Assembly (NCBI GenBank): GCA_963680875.1
Contig: OY804579.1
Location: 31,791,804-31,855,803, forward strand
Source of the DNA: Bathymodiolus brooksi
Taxonomy: Eukaryota > Mollusca > Bivalvia > Mytilida > Modiolidae
Direction: 5' to 3'
DNA length: 64,000 nt
Within the stretch, counting starts at the first letter, position 1, and the number at the start of each line of letters is the position of its first letter. The position numbers and the translations under genes were made by a program. The notes below the pieces were generated by a model. It was not told the origin of the DNA and ran no database searches. It saw nothing but the letters and a program-made list of their open reading frames with translations. Positions 19,701 to 34,337 of this stretch are shown one piece after another.

Positions 19701-22700
19701 GAATAACCTTCATCGGATACGTTCACAGTCAAAAGATTGGAATAACCTTCATCGGATACGCTCAGTCAAATGATTGGAATAACCTTCATCTGATACGCTC
19801 ACAGTCAAAAGATTGGAATAACCTTCATCGGATACGCTCACAGTCAAAAGAATGGAATAACCTTCATCGGATACCCTCACAGTCAAACGATTGGAATAAC
19901 CTTCATCGAATACGCTCACATTCATACGATTGGAATAACCTTCATCGAATACGCTCACAGTCAAATGATTGGAATAACCTTCATCGGATTCGCTCAGTCA
20001 AAAGATTGGAATAACCTTCATCGGATACGCTCATAGTCAAAAGATTGGAATAAGCTTCATCGGTTATGCTCACAATCAAAAGATTGGAAAAACCTTCATC
20101 AGATACGTTCACAGTTAAAATAGTGGAATAACCTTCATCGGATACGCTCACAGTCAAAAGATTGGAATAACCTTCATCGGATACGCTCACAGTCAAATGA
20201 TTGGAATAACCTTCATCGGATTCGCTCAGTCAAAAGATTGGAATAACCTTCATCGGATATGCTCATTCAAAAGATTGGAATAACCTTCATCGGATACACT
20301 CACAGTCAAAAGATTGGAATAACCTTCATCGGATACGCTCAGTCAAAAGATTGGAATAACCTTCATCGGATATGCTCATTCAAAAGATTGGAATAACCTT
20401 CATCGGATACGTTCCCAGTCAAAAGATTGGAATAACCTTCATCGGATACGCTCACAGTCAAACGATTGGAATAACCTTCATCGGATACGCTCACAGCCAA
20501 AAGATTGGAATAAGCTTCATCGGATACGCTCACAGTCAAAAGATTGGAATAAGCTTAATCGGATACGCTCACAGTCAAAAGATTGGAATAATCTTCATCG
20601 GATACGCTCACAGTCAAAAGATTGGAATAACCTTCATCAGATACGCTTCAGTCAACAGATCGGAATAACCTTCATCGGATACGCTCACAGTCAAAAGATT
20701 GGAATAACCTTCATCGGATACGCTCACAGTCAAAAGATTGGAATAACCTTCATCGGATATGCTCATAGTCAAAAGATTGGAATAACCTTCATCGGATATG
20801 CTCACAGTCAAAAGATTGGAATAACCTTCATCGGATATGCTCAGTCAAAAGATTGGAATAACCTTCCTCAGATACGTTCACAGTCCAAGGATTGGAATAA
20901 CCTTCATCGAATACGCTCACAGTCAAAAGATTGGGATAACTTTCATCAGATACGCTCACAGTCAAACGATTGGAATAACCTTCATCGGATACGCTCACAG
21001 TCAAAAGATTGGAATAACCTTCATCGGATACGCTCACAGTAAAAAAATTGGAATAACCTTCATCGGATACGCTCACAGTCAAAAGATTGGAATAACCTTC
21101 ATCGGATACGGTCACAGTCAAAAGATTGGAATAACATTCATCGGATACGCTCACATCAAACGATTGGAATAACCTTCAACGGATACGCTCACAGTCAAAC
21201 GATTGGAATAACCTTCATCGGATACGCTCACAGTCAAAAGATTGGAATAACCTTCAACTGATACGCTCACAGTCAAAAGATTGGAATAATCTTCATCGGA
21301 TACGCTCACAGTCAAAAGATTGGAATAACATTCATCGGATACGCTCACAGTCAAACGATTGGAATAACCTTCATCGGATACGCTCACAGTCAAACGATTG
21401 GAATAACCTTCATCGGATACGCTCATTCAAAAGATAGGAATAACCTTCATCGGATACGCTCACAGCCAAACGATTGGAATAACCTTCATCGGATACGTTC
21501 ACAGTCAAAAGATTGGAATAACCTTCATCGGATACGCTCAGTCAAAAGATTGGAATAACCTTCATCGGATAACCTCACAGTCAAACGATTGGAATAACCT
21601 TCATCGGATACGCTCACATTCAAACGATTGGAATAACCTTCATCGAATACGCTCACAGTCAAAAGATTGGAATAACCTTCATCGGATACGCCCACAATCA
21701 AAAGATTGGAATAACATTCATCGGATACGCTCACAGTCAAAAGATTGGAATAACCTTCGTCGGATATGCTCATAGTCAAAAGATTGGAATAAGCTTCATC
21801 GGTTATGCTCAAAATCAAAAGATTGGAAAAACCTTCATCAGATACGTTCACAATTAAAATATTGGAATAACCTTCATCGGATACGCTCACAGTCAAAAGA
21901 TTGGAATAACCTTCATCGGATACGCTCACAGTCAAATGATTGGAATAACCTTCATCGGATACGCTCACAGTCAAACGATTGGGATAACCTTCATTGGATA
22001 CGCTCACAGTCAAACGATTGGAATAACCTTCATCGGATACGCTCACAGTCAAACGATTGGAATAACCTTCATCGGATATGCTCACAGTCAAAAGATTGGA
22101 ATAACCTTCATCGGATATGCTCACAGTCAAAATATTGGAATAACCTTCATCGGATACGCTCACAGTCAAAAGATTGGAATAACCTTCATCGGATACGCTC
22201 ACAGTCAAACGATTGGAATAACCTTCATCGGATACGCTCAGTCAAAAGATTGGAATAACCTTCATCGGATAACCTCACAGTCAAAAGATTGGAATAACCT
22301 TCATCGGATACGCTCACAGTCAAAAGATTGGAATAACCTTCATCGGATACCCTCACAGTCAAACGATTGGAATAACCTTCATCGGATACGCTAACATTCA
22401 AACGATTGGAATAACCTTCATCGAATACGCTCACAGTCAAAAGATTGTAATAACCTTCATCGGATACGCCCACAATCAAAAGATTGGAATAACATTCATC
22501 GGATACGCTCACAGTCAAAAGATTGGAATAACCTTCGTCGGATATGCTCATAGTCAAAAGATTGGAATAACCTTCATCGGATACGCTCACAGTCAAATGA
22601 TTGGAATAACCTTCATCGGATACGCTCACAGTCAAAAGATTGGGATAACCTTCATCGGATACGCTCACAGTCAAACGGTTGGAATAACCTTCATCGGATA

Positions 22701-25369
22701 CGAACACAGTCAAACGATTGGAATAACCTTCATCGGATATGCTCAGTCAAAATATTGGAATAACCTTCATCGGATACGCTCACAGTCAAAAGATTGGAAT
22801 AACCTTCATCGGATACGCTCACAGTCAAACGATTGGAATAACCTTCCTCTGATACGCTCACAGTCAAACGATTGGAATAACCTTCATCAGATACGCTCAC
22901 AGTCAAAAGATTGGAATAACCTTCATCGGATACGCTCAGAGTTAAAAGATTGGAATAACCTTCATCTGATACGCTCACAGTCAAAAGATTTGAATAACCT
23001 TCATCGGATACGCTCAGTCAAAAGATTGGAATAACCTTCATCGGATACGCTCACAGTCAAACGATTGGAATAACCTTCATCGGATACGCTCACAGTCAAA
23101 CGATTGGAATAACCTTCATCGGATACGCTCACACTCAAAAGATTAGAATAAACTTCATCGATACGCTCACAGTTAAAAGATTGGAATAACCTTCGTCGGA
23201 TATGCTCACAATCAAAAGATTGGAAAAACCTTCATCGGATACGCTCACAGTCAAAAGATTGGAAAAACCTTCATCGGATACGCTCACAGTCAAATGATTG
23301 GAATAACCTTCATCGGATTCGCTCAGTCAAAAGATTGGAATAACCTTCATCGGATACGCTCACAGTCAAAAGATTGGAATAACCTTCATCGGATATGCTC
23401 ATTCAAAAGATTGGAATAACCTTCATCGGATACGCTCATTCAAAAGATTGGAATAACCTTCATCGGATACGCTCACAGTCAAAAGATGGGAATAACCTTC
23501 ATCGTATACGCTCACAGTCAAATGATTGGAATAACCTTCATCAGATACGCTCACAGTCAAAAGATTGGAATAACTTTCATCGGATACGCTCAAAGTCAAA
23601 AGATTGGAATAAGCTTCATCGGATACGCTCACAGTCAAAAGATTGGAATAAGCTTAATCGGATACGCTCACAGTCAAAAGATTGGAATAATCTTCATCGG
23701 ATACGCTCACAGTCAAAAGATTGGAATAACCTTCATCAGATACGCTTCATAGTCAACAGATTGGAATAACCTTCATCGGATACGCTCAGAGTCAAAACAT
23801 TGGAATAACCATTATCGGATACGCTCACAGTCAAAAGATTGGAATAACCGTTATCGGATACGTTCCCAGTCAAAAGATTGGAATAACCTTCATCGGATAC
23901 GCTCACAGTCAAACGATTGGAATAACCTTCATCGGATACGCCCACAGCCAAAAGATTGGAATAAGCTTCATCGGATACGCTCACAGTCAAAAGATTGGAA
24001 TAAGATTAATCGGATACGCTCACGTTCAAAAGATTGGAATAATCTTCATCGGATACGCTCTCGCTCAAACGATTGGAATAGCCTTCATCGGATACGCTCA
24101 CAGCCAAAAGATTTGAATAAGCTGCATCGGATACGCTCACAGTCAACAGATTGGAATAACCTTCATCGGATATGCTCACAGTCAAAAGATTGGAATAAGC
24201 TTAATCGGATACGCTCACAGTCAAAAGATTGGAATAACCTTCATCGGACACGCTCACAGTCAAACGATTGGAATAACCTTCATCGGATACGCTCACTGTT
24301 AAAAGATAGGAATAACCTTCATCGGATACGCTCACAGTCAAACGATTGGAATAACCTTCATCGGATACGTTCACAGTCAAAAGATTGGAATAACCTTCAT
24401 CGGATACGCTCAGTCAAAAGATTGGAATAACCTTCATCTGATACGCTCACAGTCAAAAGATTGGAATAACCTTCATCGGATACCCTCACAGTCAAACGAT
24501 TGGAATAACCTTCATCGGATACGCTCACATTCAAACGATTGGAATAACTTTCATCGAATACGCTCACAGTCAAAAGATTGGAATAACCTTCATCGGATAC
24601 GCTCACAGTCAAATGATTGGAATAACCTTCATCGGATTCGCTCAGTCAAAAGATTGGAATAACCTTCATCGGATACGCTCACAGTCAAATGATTGGAATA
24701 ACCTTCATCGGATTCGCTCAGTCAAAAGATTGGAATAACCTTCATCGGATATGCTCATTCAAAAGATTGGAATAACCTTCATCGGATACCCTCACAGTCA
24801 AAAGATTGGAATAACCTTCATCGGATACGCTCGGTCAAAAGATTGGAATAACCTTCATCGGATATGCTCATTCAAAAGATTGGAATAACCTTCATCGGAT
24901 ACGTTTCCAGTCAAAAGATTGGAATAACCTTCATCGGATACTATCACAGTCAAACGATTGGAATAACCTTCATCGGATACGCTCACAGCCAAAAGATTGG
25001 AATAAGCTTCATCGGATACGCTCACAGTCAAAAGATTGGAATAAGCTTAATCGGATACGCTCACAGTCAAAAGGTTGGAATAATCTTCATCGGATACGCT
25101 CACAGTCAAAAGAATGGAATAACCTTCATCAGATACGCTTCACAGTCAACAGATCGAAATAACCTTCATCGGATACGCTCACAGTCAAAATATTGGAATA
25201 ACCTTCATCGGATACGCTCACAGTCAAAAGATTGGAATAACCTTCATCGGATATGCTCATAGTCAAAAGATTGGAATAACCTTCATCGGATATGCTCACA
25301 GTCAAAAGATTGGAATAACCTTCATCGGATATGCTCAGTCAAAAGATTGGAATAACCTTCATCGGATAC

Positions 25370-28310
25370 GCTCACAGTAAAAAAATTTGAATAACCTTCA
25401 TCGGATACGCTCAGAGTCAAAAGATTGGAATAACCTTCATCGGATACGGTCACAGTCAAAAGATTGGAATAACATTCATCGGATACGCTCACATCAAACG
25501 ATTGGAATAACCTTCATCGGATACGCTCACAGTCAAACGATTGGAATAACCTTCATCGGATACGCTCACAGTCAAAAGATTGGAATAACCTTCATCTGAT
25601 ACGCTCACAGTCAAAAGATTGGAATAACCTTCATCGGATACGCTCACAGTCAAATGATTGGAATAACCTTCATCGGATTCGCTCAGTCAAAAGATTGGAA
25701 TAACCTTCATCGGATACGCTCATAGTCAAAAGATTGGAATAAGCTTCATTGGTTATGCTCACAATCAAAAGATTGGAAAAACCTTCATCAGATACGTTCA
25801 CAGTTAAAATATTGGAATAACCTTCATCGGATACGCTCACAGTCAAAAGATTGGAATAACCTTCATCGGATACGCTCACAGTCAAATGATTGGAATAACC
25901 TTCATCGGATTCGCTCAGTCAAAAGATTGGAATAACCTTCATCGGATATGCTCATTCAAAAGATTGGAATAACCTTCATCGGATACCCTCACAGTCAAAA
26001 GATTTGAATAACCTTCATCGGATACGCTCAGTCAAAAGATTGGAATAACCTTCATCGGATATGCTCATTCAAAAGATTGGAATAACCTTCATCGGATACG
26101 TTCCCAGTCAAAAGATTGGAATAACCTTCATCGGATACGCTCACAGTCAAACGATTGGAATAACCTTCATCGGATAAGCTCACAGCCAAAAGATTGGAAT
26201 AAGCTTCATCGGATACGCTCACAGTCAAAAGATTGGAATAAGCTTAATCGGATACGCTCACAGTCAAAAGATTGGAATAATCTTCATCGGATACGCTCAC
26301 AGTCAAAAGATTGGAATAACCTTCATCAGATACGCTTCACAGTCAACAGATCGGAATAACCTTCATCGGATACGCTCACAGTCAAAAGATTGGAATAACC
26401 TTCATCGGATACGCTCACAGTCAAAAGATTGGAATAACCTTCATCAGATATGCTCATAGTCAAAAGATTGGAATAACCTTCATCGGATATGCTCAGTCAA
26501 AAGATTGGAATAACCTTCATCGGATATGCTCAGTCAAAAGATTGGAATAACCTTCATCAGATACGTTCACAGTCCAAGGATTGGAATAACCTTCATCGGA
26601 TACGCTTACAGTCAAAAGATTGGGATAACCTTCATCAGATACGCTCACAGTCAAACGATTGGAATAACCTTCATCGGATACGCTCACAATCAAAAGATTG
26701 GAATAACCTTCATCGGATATGCTCATAGTCAAAAGATTGGAATAACCTTCATCGGATATGCTCACAGTCAAAAGATTGGAATAACCTTCATCGGATATGC
26801 TCAGTCAAAAGATTGGAATAACCTTCATCGGATACGCTCACAGTAAAAAAATTTGAATAACCTTCATCGGATACGCTCAGAGTCAAAAGATTGGAATAAC
26901 CTTCATCGGATACGGTCACAGTCAAAAGATTGGAATAACATTCATCGGATACGCTCACATCAAACGATTGGAATAACCTTCATCGGATACGCTCACAGTC
27001 AAACGATTGGAATAACCTTCATCGGATACGCTCACAGTCAAAAGATTGGAATAACCTTCATCTGATACGCTCACAGTCAAAAGATTGGAATAATCTTCAT
27101 CGGATACGCTCACAGTCAAAAGATTGGAATAACCTTCATCGGATACGCTCACATTCAAACGATTGGAATAACCTTCATCGAATACGCTCACAGTCAAAAG
27201 ATTGGAATAACTTTCATCGGATACGCTCACAGTCAAATGATTGGAATAACCTTCATCGGATTCGCTCAGTCAAAAGATTGGAATAACCTTCATCGGATAC
27301 GCTCATAGTCAAAAGATTGGAATAAGCTTCATCGGTTATGCTCACAATCAAAAGATTGGAAAAACCTTCATCAGATACGTTCACAGTTAAAATATTGGAA
27401 TAACCTTCATCGGATACGCTCACAGTCAAAAGATTGGAATAACCTTCATCGGATACGCTCACAGTCAAATGATTGGAATAACATTCATCGGATTCGCTCA
27501 GTCAAAAGATTGGAATAACCTTCATCGGATATGCTCATTCAAAAGATTGGAATAACCTTCATCGGATACCCTCACAGTCAAAAGATTTGAATAACCTTCA
27601 TCGGATACGCTCAGTCAAAAGATTGGAATAACCTTCATCGGATATGCTCATTCAAAAGATTGGAATAACCTTCATCGGATACGTTCCCAGTCAAAAGATT
27701 GGAATAACCTTCATCGGATACGCTCACAGTCAAACGATTGGAATAACCTTCATCGGATAAGCTCACAGCCAAAAGATTGGAATAAGCTTCATCGGATACG
27801 CTCACAGTCAAAAGATTGGAATAAGCTTAATCGGATACGCTCACAGTCAAAAGATTGGAATAATCTTCATCGGATACGCTCACAGTCAAAAGATTGGAAT
27901 AACCTTCATCAGATACGCTTCACAGTCAACAGATCGGAATAACCTTCATCGGATACGCTCACAGTCAAAAGATTGGAATAACCTTCATCGGATACGCTCA
28001 CAGTCAAAAGATTGGAATAACCTTCATCAGATATGCTCATAGTCAAAAGATTGGAATAACCTTCATCGGATATGCTCAGTCAAAAGATTGGAATAACCTT
28101 CATCGGATATGCTCAGTCAAAAGATTGGAATAACCTTCATCAGATACGTTCACAGTCCAAGGATTGGAATAACCTTCATCGGATACGCTCACAGTCAAAA
28201 GATTGGGATAACCTTCATCAGATACGCTCACAGTCAAACGATTGGAATAACCTTCATCGGATACGCTCACAATCAAAAGATTGGAATAACCTTCATCGGA
28301 TACGCTCACA
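25370..28310. repeat. Tandem duplication in array 2, about 1.47-1.58 kb, two copies
   Basis: The marker cacagtaaaaaaatttgaat at about 25373 recurs at about 26839 (offset 1,466). Downstream markers such as the agttaaaatattgg monomer, the gttcccag monomer and the gcttcacagtcaacagatcg monomer recur at +1,583. The copies therefore differ by 117 bp, that is three monomers. Confidence 0.75.
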
Positions 28311-31300
28311 GTAAAAAAATTGGAATAACCTTCATCGGATACGCTCACAGTCAAAAGATTGGAATAACCTTCATCGGATACGGTCACAGTGAAAAGATTG
28401 GAATAACATTCATCGGATACGCTCACATCAAACGATTGGAATAACCTTCATCGGATACGCTCACAGTCAAACGATTGGAATAACCTTCATCGGATACGCT
28501 CACAGTCAAAAGATTGGAATAACCTTCATCTGATACGCTCACAGTCAAAAGATTGGAATAACCTTCATCGGATACGCTCACAGTCAAAAGATTGGAATAA
28601 CCTTCATCGGATACGCTCACAGTCAAACGATTGGAATAACCTTCATCGGATACGCTCACAGTCAAACGATTGGAATAACCTTCATCGGATACGCTCACAG
28701 TCAAAAGATAGGAATAACCTTCATCGGATACGCTCACAGCCAAACGATTGGAATAACCTTCATCGGATACGTTCACAGTCAAAAGATTGGAATAACCTTC
28801 GTCGGATACGCTCACAGTCAAACGATTGGAATAACCTTCATCGGATACGCTCACAGTCAAAAGATTGGAATAACCTTCATCTGATACGCTCACAGTCAAA
28901 AGATTGGAATAATCTTCATCGGATATGCTCACAGTCAAAAGATTGGAATAACCTTCATCGAATACGCTCACAGTCAAACGATTGGAATAACCTTCATCGG
29001 ATACGCTCACAGTCAAACGATTGGAATAACCTTCATCGGATACGCTCACAGTCAAAAGATTGGAATAACCTTCATCGGATACGCTCACAGCCAAACGATT
29101 GGAATAACCTTCATCGGATACGTTCACAGTCAAAAGATTGGAATAACCTTCATCGGATACGCTCAGTCAAAAGATTGGAATAACCTTCATCTGATACGCT
29201 CACAGTCAAAAGATTGGAATAACCTTCATCGGATACGCTCACAGTCAAAAGATTGGAATAACCTTCATCGGATACCCTCACAGTCAAACGATTGGAATAA
29301 CCTTCATCGGATACGCTCATTCAAAAGATTGGAATAAACTTCATCGGATACCCTCACAGTCAAAAGATTGGAATAACCTTCATCGGATACGCTCAGTCAA
29401 AAGATTGGAATAACCTTCATCGGATATGCTCATTCAAAAGATTGGAATAACCTTCATCGGATACGTTCCCAGTCAAAAGATTGGAATAACCTTCATCGGA
29501 TACGCTCACAGTCAAACGATTGGAATAACCTTCATCGGATACGCTCACAGCCAAAAGATTGGAATAAGCTTCATCGGATACGCTCACAGTCAAAAGATTG
29601 GAATAAGCTTAATCGGATACGCTCACAGTCAAAAGATTGGAATAATCTTCATCGGATACGCTCACAGTCAAAAGATTGCAATAACCTTCATCAGATACGC
29701 TTCACAGTCAACAGATCGGAATAACCTTCATCGGATACGCTCACAGTCAAAAGATTGGAATAACCTTCATCGGATACGCTCACAGTCAAAAGATTGGAAT
29801 AACCTTCATCGGATATGCTCATAGTCAAAAGATTGGAATAACCTTTATCGGATATGCTCACAGTCAAAAGATTGGAATAACCTTCATCGGATATGCTCAG
29901 TCAAAAGATTGGAATAACCTTTATCAGATACGTTCACAGTCAAAAGATTGGAATAACCTTCATCGGATACGCTCACAGTCAAACGATTGGAATAACCTTC
30001 ATCGGATACGATCACAGTCAAAAGATTGGAATAATCTTCATCGGATACGCTCACAATCAAAAGATTGGAATAACATTCATCGGATACGCTCAAGGTCAAA
30101 AGATTGGAATAACCTTCGTCGGATATGCTCATAGTCAAAAAATTGGAATAAGCTTCATCGGTTATGCTCACAATCAAAAGATTGGAAAAACCTTCATCAG
30201 ATACGTTCACAGTTAAAATATTGGAATAACCTTCATCGGATACGCTCACAGTCAAAAGATTGGAATAACCTTCATCAGATACGCTCACAGTCAAATGATT
30301 GAAATAACCTTCATCGGATTCGCTCAGTCAAAAGATTGGAATAACCTTCATCGGATACGCTCACAGTCAAAAGATTGGAATAACCTTCATCGGATATGCT
30401 CATTCAAAAGATTGGAATAAATTCATCGGATACCCTCACAGTCAAAAGATTGGAATAACCTTCATCGGATACGCTCAGTCAAAAGATTGGAATAACCTTC
30501 ATCGGATACGCTCACAGTCAAAAGATGGTATTAACCTTCATCGGATATGCTCACAGTTAAAAGATTGGAATAAGCTTAATCGGATACGCTCTCAGTCAAA
30601 AGATTGGAATAATCTTCATCGGATACGCTCACAGTCAAAAGATTGGAATAACCTTCATCAGATACGCTTCACAGTCAACAGATTGGAATAACCTTCATCG
30701 GATACGCTAAAGTCAAAAGATTGGAATAACCGTTATCGGATACGCTCACAGTCAAAAGATTGGAATAACCGTTATTGGATACGTTCCCAGTCAGAAAATT
30801 GGAATAACCTTCATCGGATACGCTCACAGTCAAACGATTGGAATAACCTTCATCGGATACGCTCACAGTCAAAAGATTGGAATAAGCTTCATCGGATACG
30901 CTCACAGTCGAAAGAATGGAATAAGCTTAATCGGATACGCTCACAGTCAAAAGATTGGAATAATCTTCATCGGATACGCTCACAGTAAAACGATTGGAAT
31001 AACATTCATCGGATACGCTCACAACCAAAAGATTGGAATAAGCTTCATCGGATACGCTCACAGTCAAAAGATTGGAATAAGCTTAATCGGATACGCTCAC
31101 AGTCAAAAGATTGGAATAACCTTCATCAGATACGCTTCAGTCAACAGATTGGAATAACCTTCATCGGATACGCTCAAAGTCAAAAGATTGGAATAACCGT
31201 TATAGGATACGCTCACAGTCAAAAGATTGGAATAATCTTCATCAGATACGCTCACAGTCAAAAGATTGGAATAACCTTCATCGGATACGCTCACAATCAA

Positions 31301-34300
31301 AAGATTGGAATAAGCTTCATCGGATACGCTCACTGTCAAACGATTGGAATAACCTTCATCGGATATGCTCATAGTCTAAAGATTGGAAAAACCTTCATCA
31401 GATACGTTCACAGTCAAAAGATTGGAATAACCTTCATCGGATACGCTCACAGTCAAAAGATTGGAATAACCTTCATCGGATACGCTCACAGTCAAAAGAT
31501 TGGAATAACATTCATCGGATACGCTCACAGTCAAAAGATTGGAATAACCTTCATCGGATACACTCACAGTCAAAAGATTGGAATAACCTTCATCGGATAT
31601 GCTCATAGTCAAAAGATTGGAATAACCTTCATCGGATATGCTCACAATCAAAAGATTGGAATAACCTTCATCGGATATGCTCACAGTCAAAAGATTGGAA
31701 TAACCTTCATCAGATACGTTCACAGTCCATAGATTGGAATAACCTTCATCGGATACGCTCACAGTCAAAAGATTGGGATAACCTTCATCGGATACGCTCA
31801 CAGTCAAACGATTGGAATAACCTTCATCGGATACGCTCACAGTCAAACGATTGGAATAACCTTCATCGGATATGCTCACAGTCAAAAGATTGGAATAACC
31901 TTAATCGGATATGCTCACAGTCAAAATATTGGAATAACCTTCATCGGATACGCTCACAGTCAAAAGATTGGAATAACCTTCATCGGATACCCTCACAGTC
32001 AAACGATTGGAATAACCTTCATCGGATACGCTCACAGTCAAACGATTGGAATAACCTTCATCAGATACGCTCACAGTCAAAAGATTGGAATAACCTTCAT
32101 CGGATACGCTCAGAGTCAAAAGATTGGAATAACCTTCATCTGATACGCTCACAGTCAAAAGATTTGAATAACCTTCATCGGATACGCTCACAGTCAAAAG
32201 ATTGGAATAACCTTCATCGGATACGCTCAAAGTCAAACGATTGGAATAACCTTCATCGGATACGCTCACAGTCAAACGATTGGAATAACCTTCATCGGAT
32301 ACGCTCACACTCAAAAGATTGGAATAACCTTCATCGATACGTTCACAGTCAAAAGATTGGAATAACCTTCATCGGATACGCTCACAGTCAAAAGATCGGA
32401 ATAACCTTCGTCGGATATGCTCACAATCAAAAGATTGGAAAAACCTTCATCGGATACGTTCACAGTTAAAATATTGGAATAGCCTTCCTCGGATACGCTC
32501 ACAGTCAAAAGATTGGAATAACCTTCATCGGATACGCTCACAGTCAAATGATTGGAATAACCTTCATCGGATTTGCTCAGTCAAAAGATTGGAATAACCT
32601 TCATCGGATACGCTCACAGTCAAAAGATTGGAATAAGCTTAATCGGATACGCTCACGTTCAAAAGATTGGAATAATCTTCATCGGATACGCTCTCGCTCA
32701 AACGATTGGAATAGCCTTCATCGGATACGCTCACAGCCAAAAGATTGGAATAAGCTTCATCGGATACGCTCACAGTCAAAAGATTGGAATAAGCTTAATC
32801 GGATACGCTCACAGTCAAAAGATTGGAATAATCTTCATCGGATACGCTCACAGTCAACAGATTGGAATAACCTTCATCAGATACGCTTCACAGTCAACAG
32901 ATTGGAATAACCTTCATCGGATACGCTCACAGTCAAAAGATTGGAATAACCTTCATCGGATACTCTAAGTCAAAAGATTGGAATAACCTTCATCGGATAT
33001 GCTCATAGTCAAAAGATTGGAATAACCTTCATCGGATACGCTCACAGTCAAAAGATTGGAATAAGCTTCATCGGATACGCTCACTGTTAAACGATTGGAA
33101 TAATCTTCATCGGTTATGCTCATAGTCAAAAGATTGGAATAACCTTCATCAGATACGTTCACAGTCAAAAGATGGGAAAACCTTCATCGGATACGCTCAC
33201 AGTCAAATGATTGGAATAACCTTCATCGGATACGCTCACAGTCAAAAGATTGGAATAACCTTCATCGGATGCGCTCACAGCCAAAAGATTGGAATAACCT
33301 TCATCGGATATGTTCATTCAAAAGATTGGAATAATCTTCATCGGATACGCTCAGTCAAAAGATTGGAATAACCTTCATCGGATACGCTAACAGTCAAACG
33401 ATTGGAATAAGCTTAATCGGATACGCTCACAGTCAAAAGATTGGAATAACCTTCATCGGATACGCTCACAGTCAAACGATTGGAATAACCTTCATCGGAT
33501 ACGCTCACAGTCAAACGATTGGAATAACCTTCATCGGATACGCTCACAGTCAAAAGATAGGAATAACCTTCATCGGATACGATCACAGTCAAACGATTGG
33601 AATAACCTTCATCGGATACGTTCACAGTCAAAAGATTGGAATAACCTTCATCGGATACGCTCAGTCAAAAGATTGGAATAACCTTCATCTGATACGCTCA
33701 CAGTCAAAAGATTGGAATAACCTTCATCGGATACGCTCACAGTCAAAAGATTGGAATAACCTTCATCGGATACCCTCACAGTCAAACGATTGGAATAACC
33801 TTCATCGAATACGCTCACATTCAAACGATTGGAATAACCTTCATCGAATACGTTCACAGTCAAAAGATTGGAATAACCTTCATCGGATACGCTCACAGTC
33901 AAATGATTGGAATAACCTTCATCGGATTCGCTCAGTCAAAAGATTGGAATAACCTTCATCGGATACGCTCATAGTCAAAAGATTGGAATAAGCTTCATCG
34001 GTTATGCTCACAATCAAAAGATTGGAAAAATCTTCATCAGATACGTTCACAGTTAAAATATTGGAATAACCTTCATCGGATACGCTCACAGTCAAAAGAT
34101 TGGAATAACCTTCATCGGATACGCTCACAGTCAAATGATTGGAATAACCTTCATCGGATTCGCTCAGTCAAAAGATTGGAATAACCTTAATCGGATATGC
34201 TCATTCAAAAGATTGGAATAACCTTCATCGGATACCCTCACAGTCAAAAGATTGGAATAACCTTCATCGGATACGCTCAGTCAAAAGATTGGAATAACCT

Positions 34301-34337
34301 TCATCGGATATGATCATTCAAAAGATTGGAATAACCA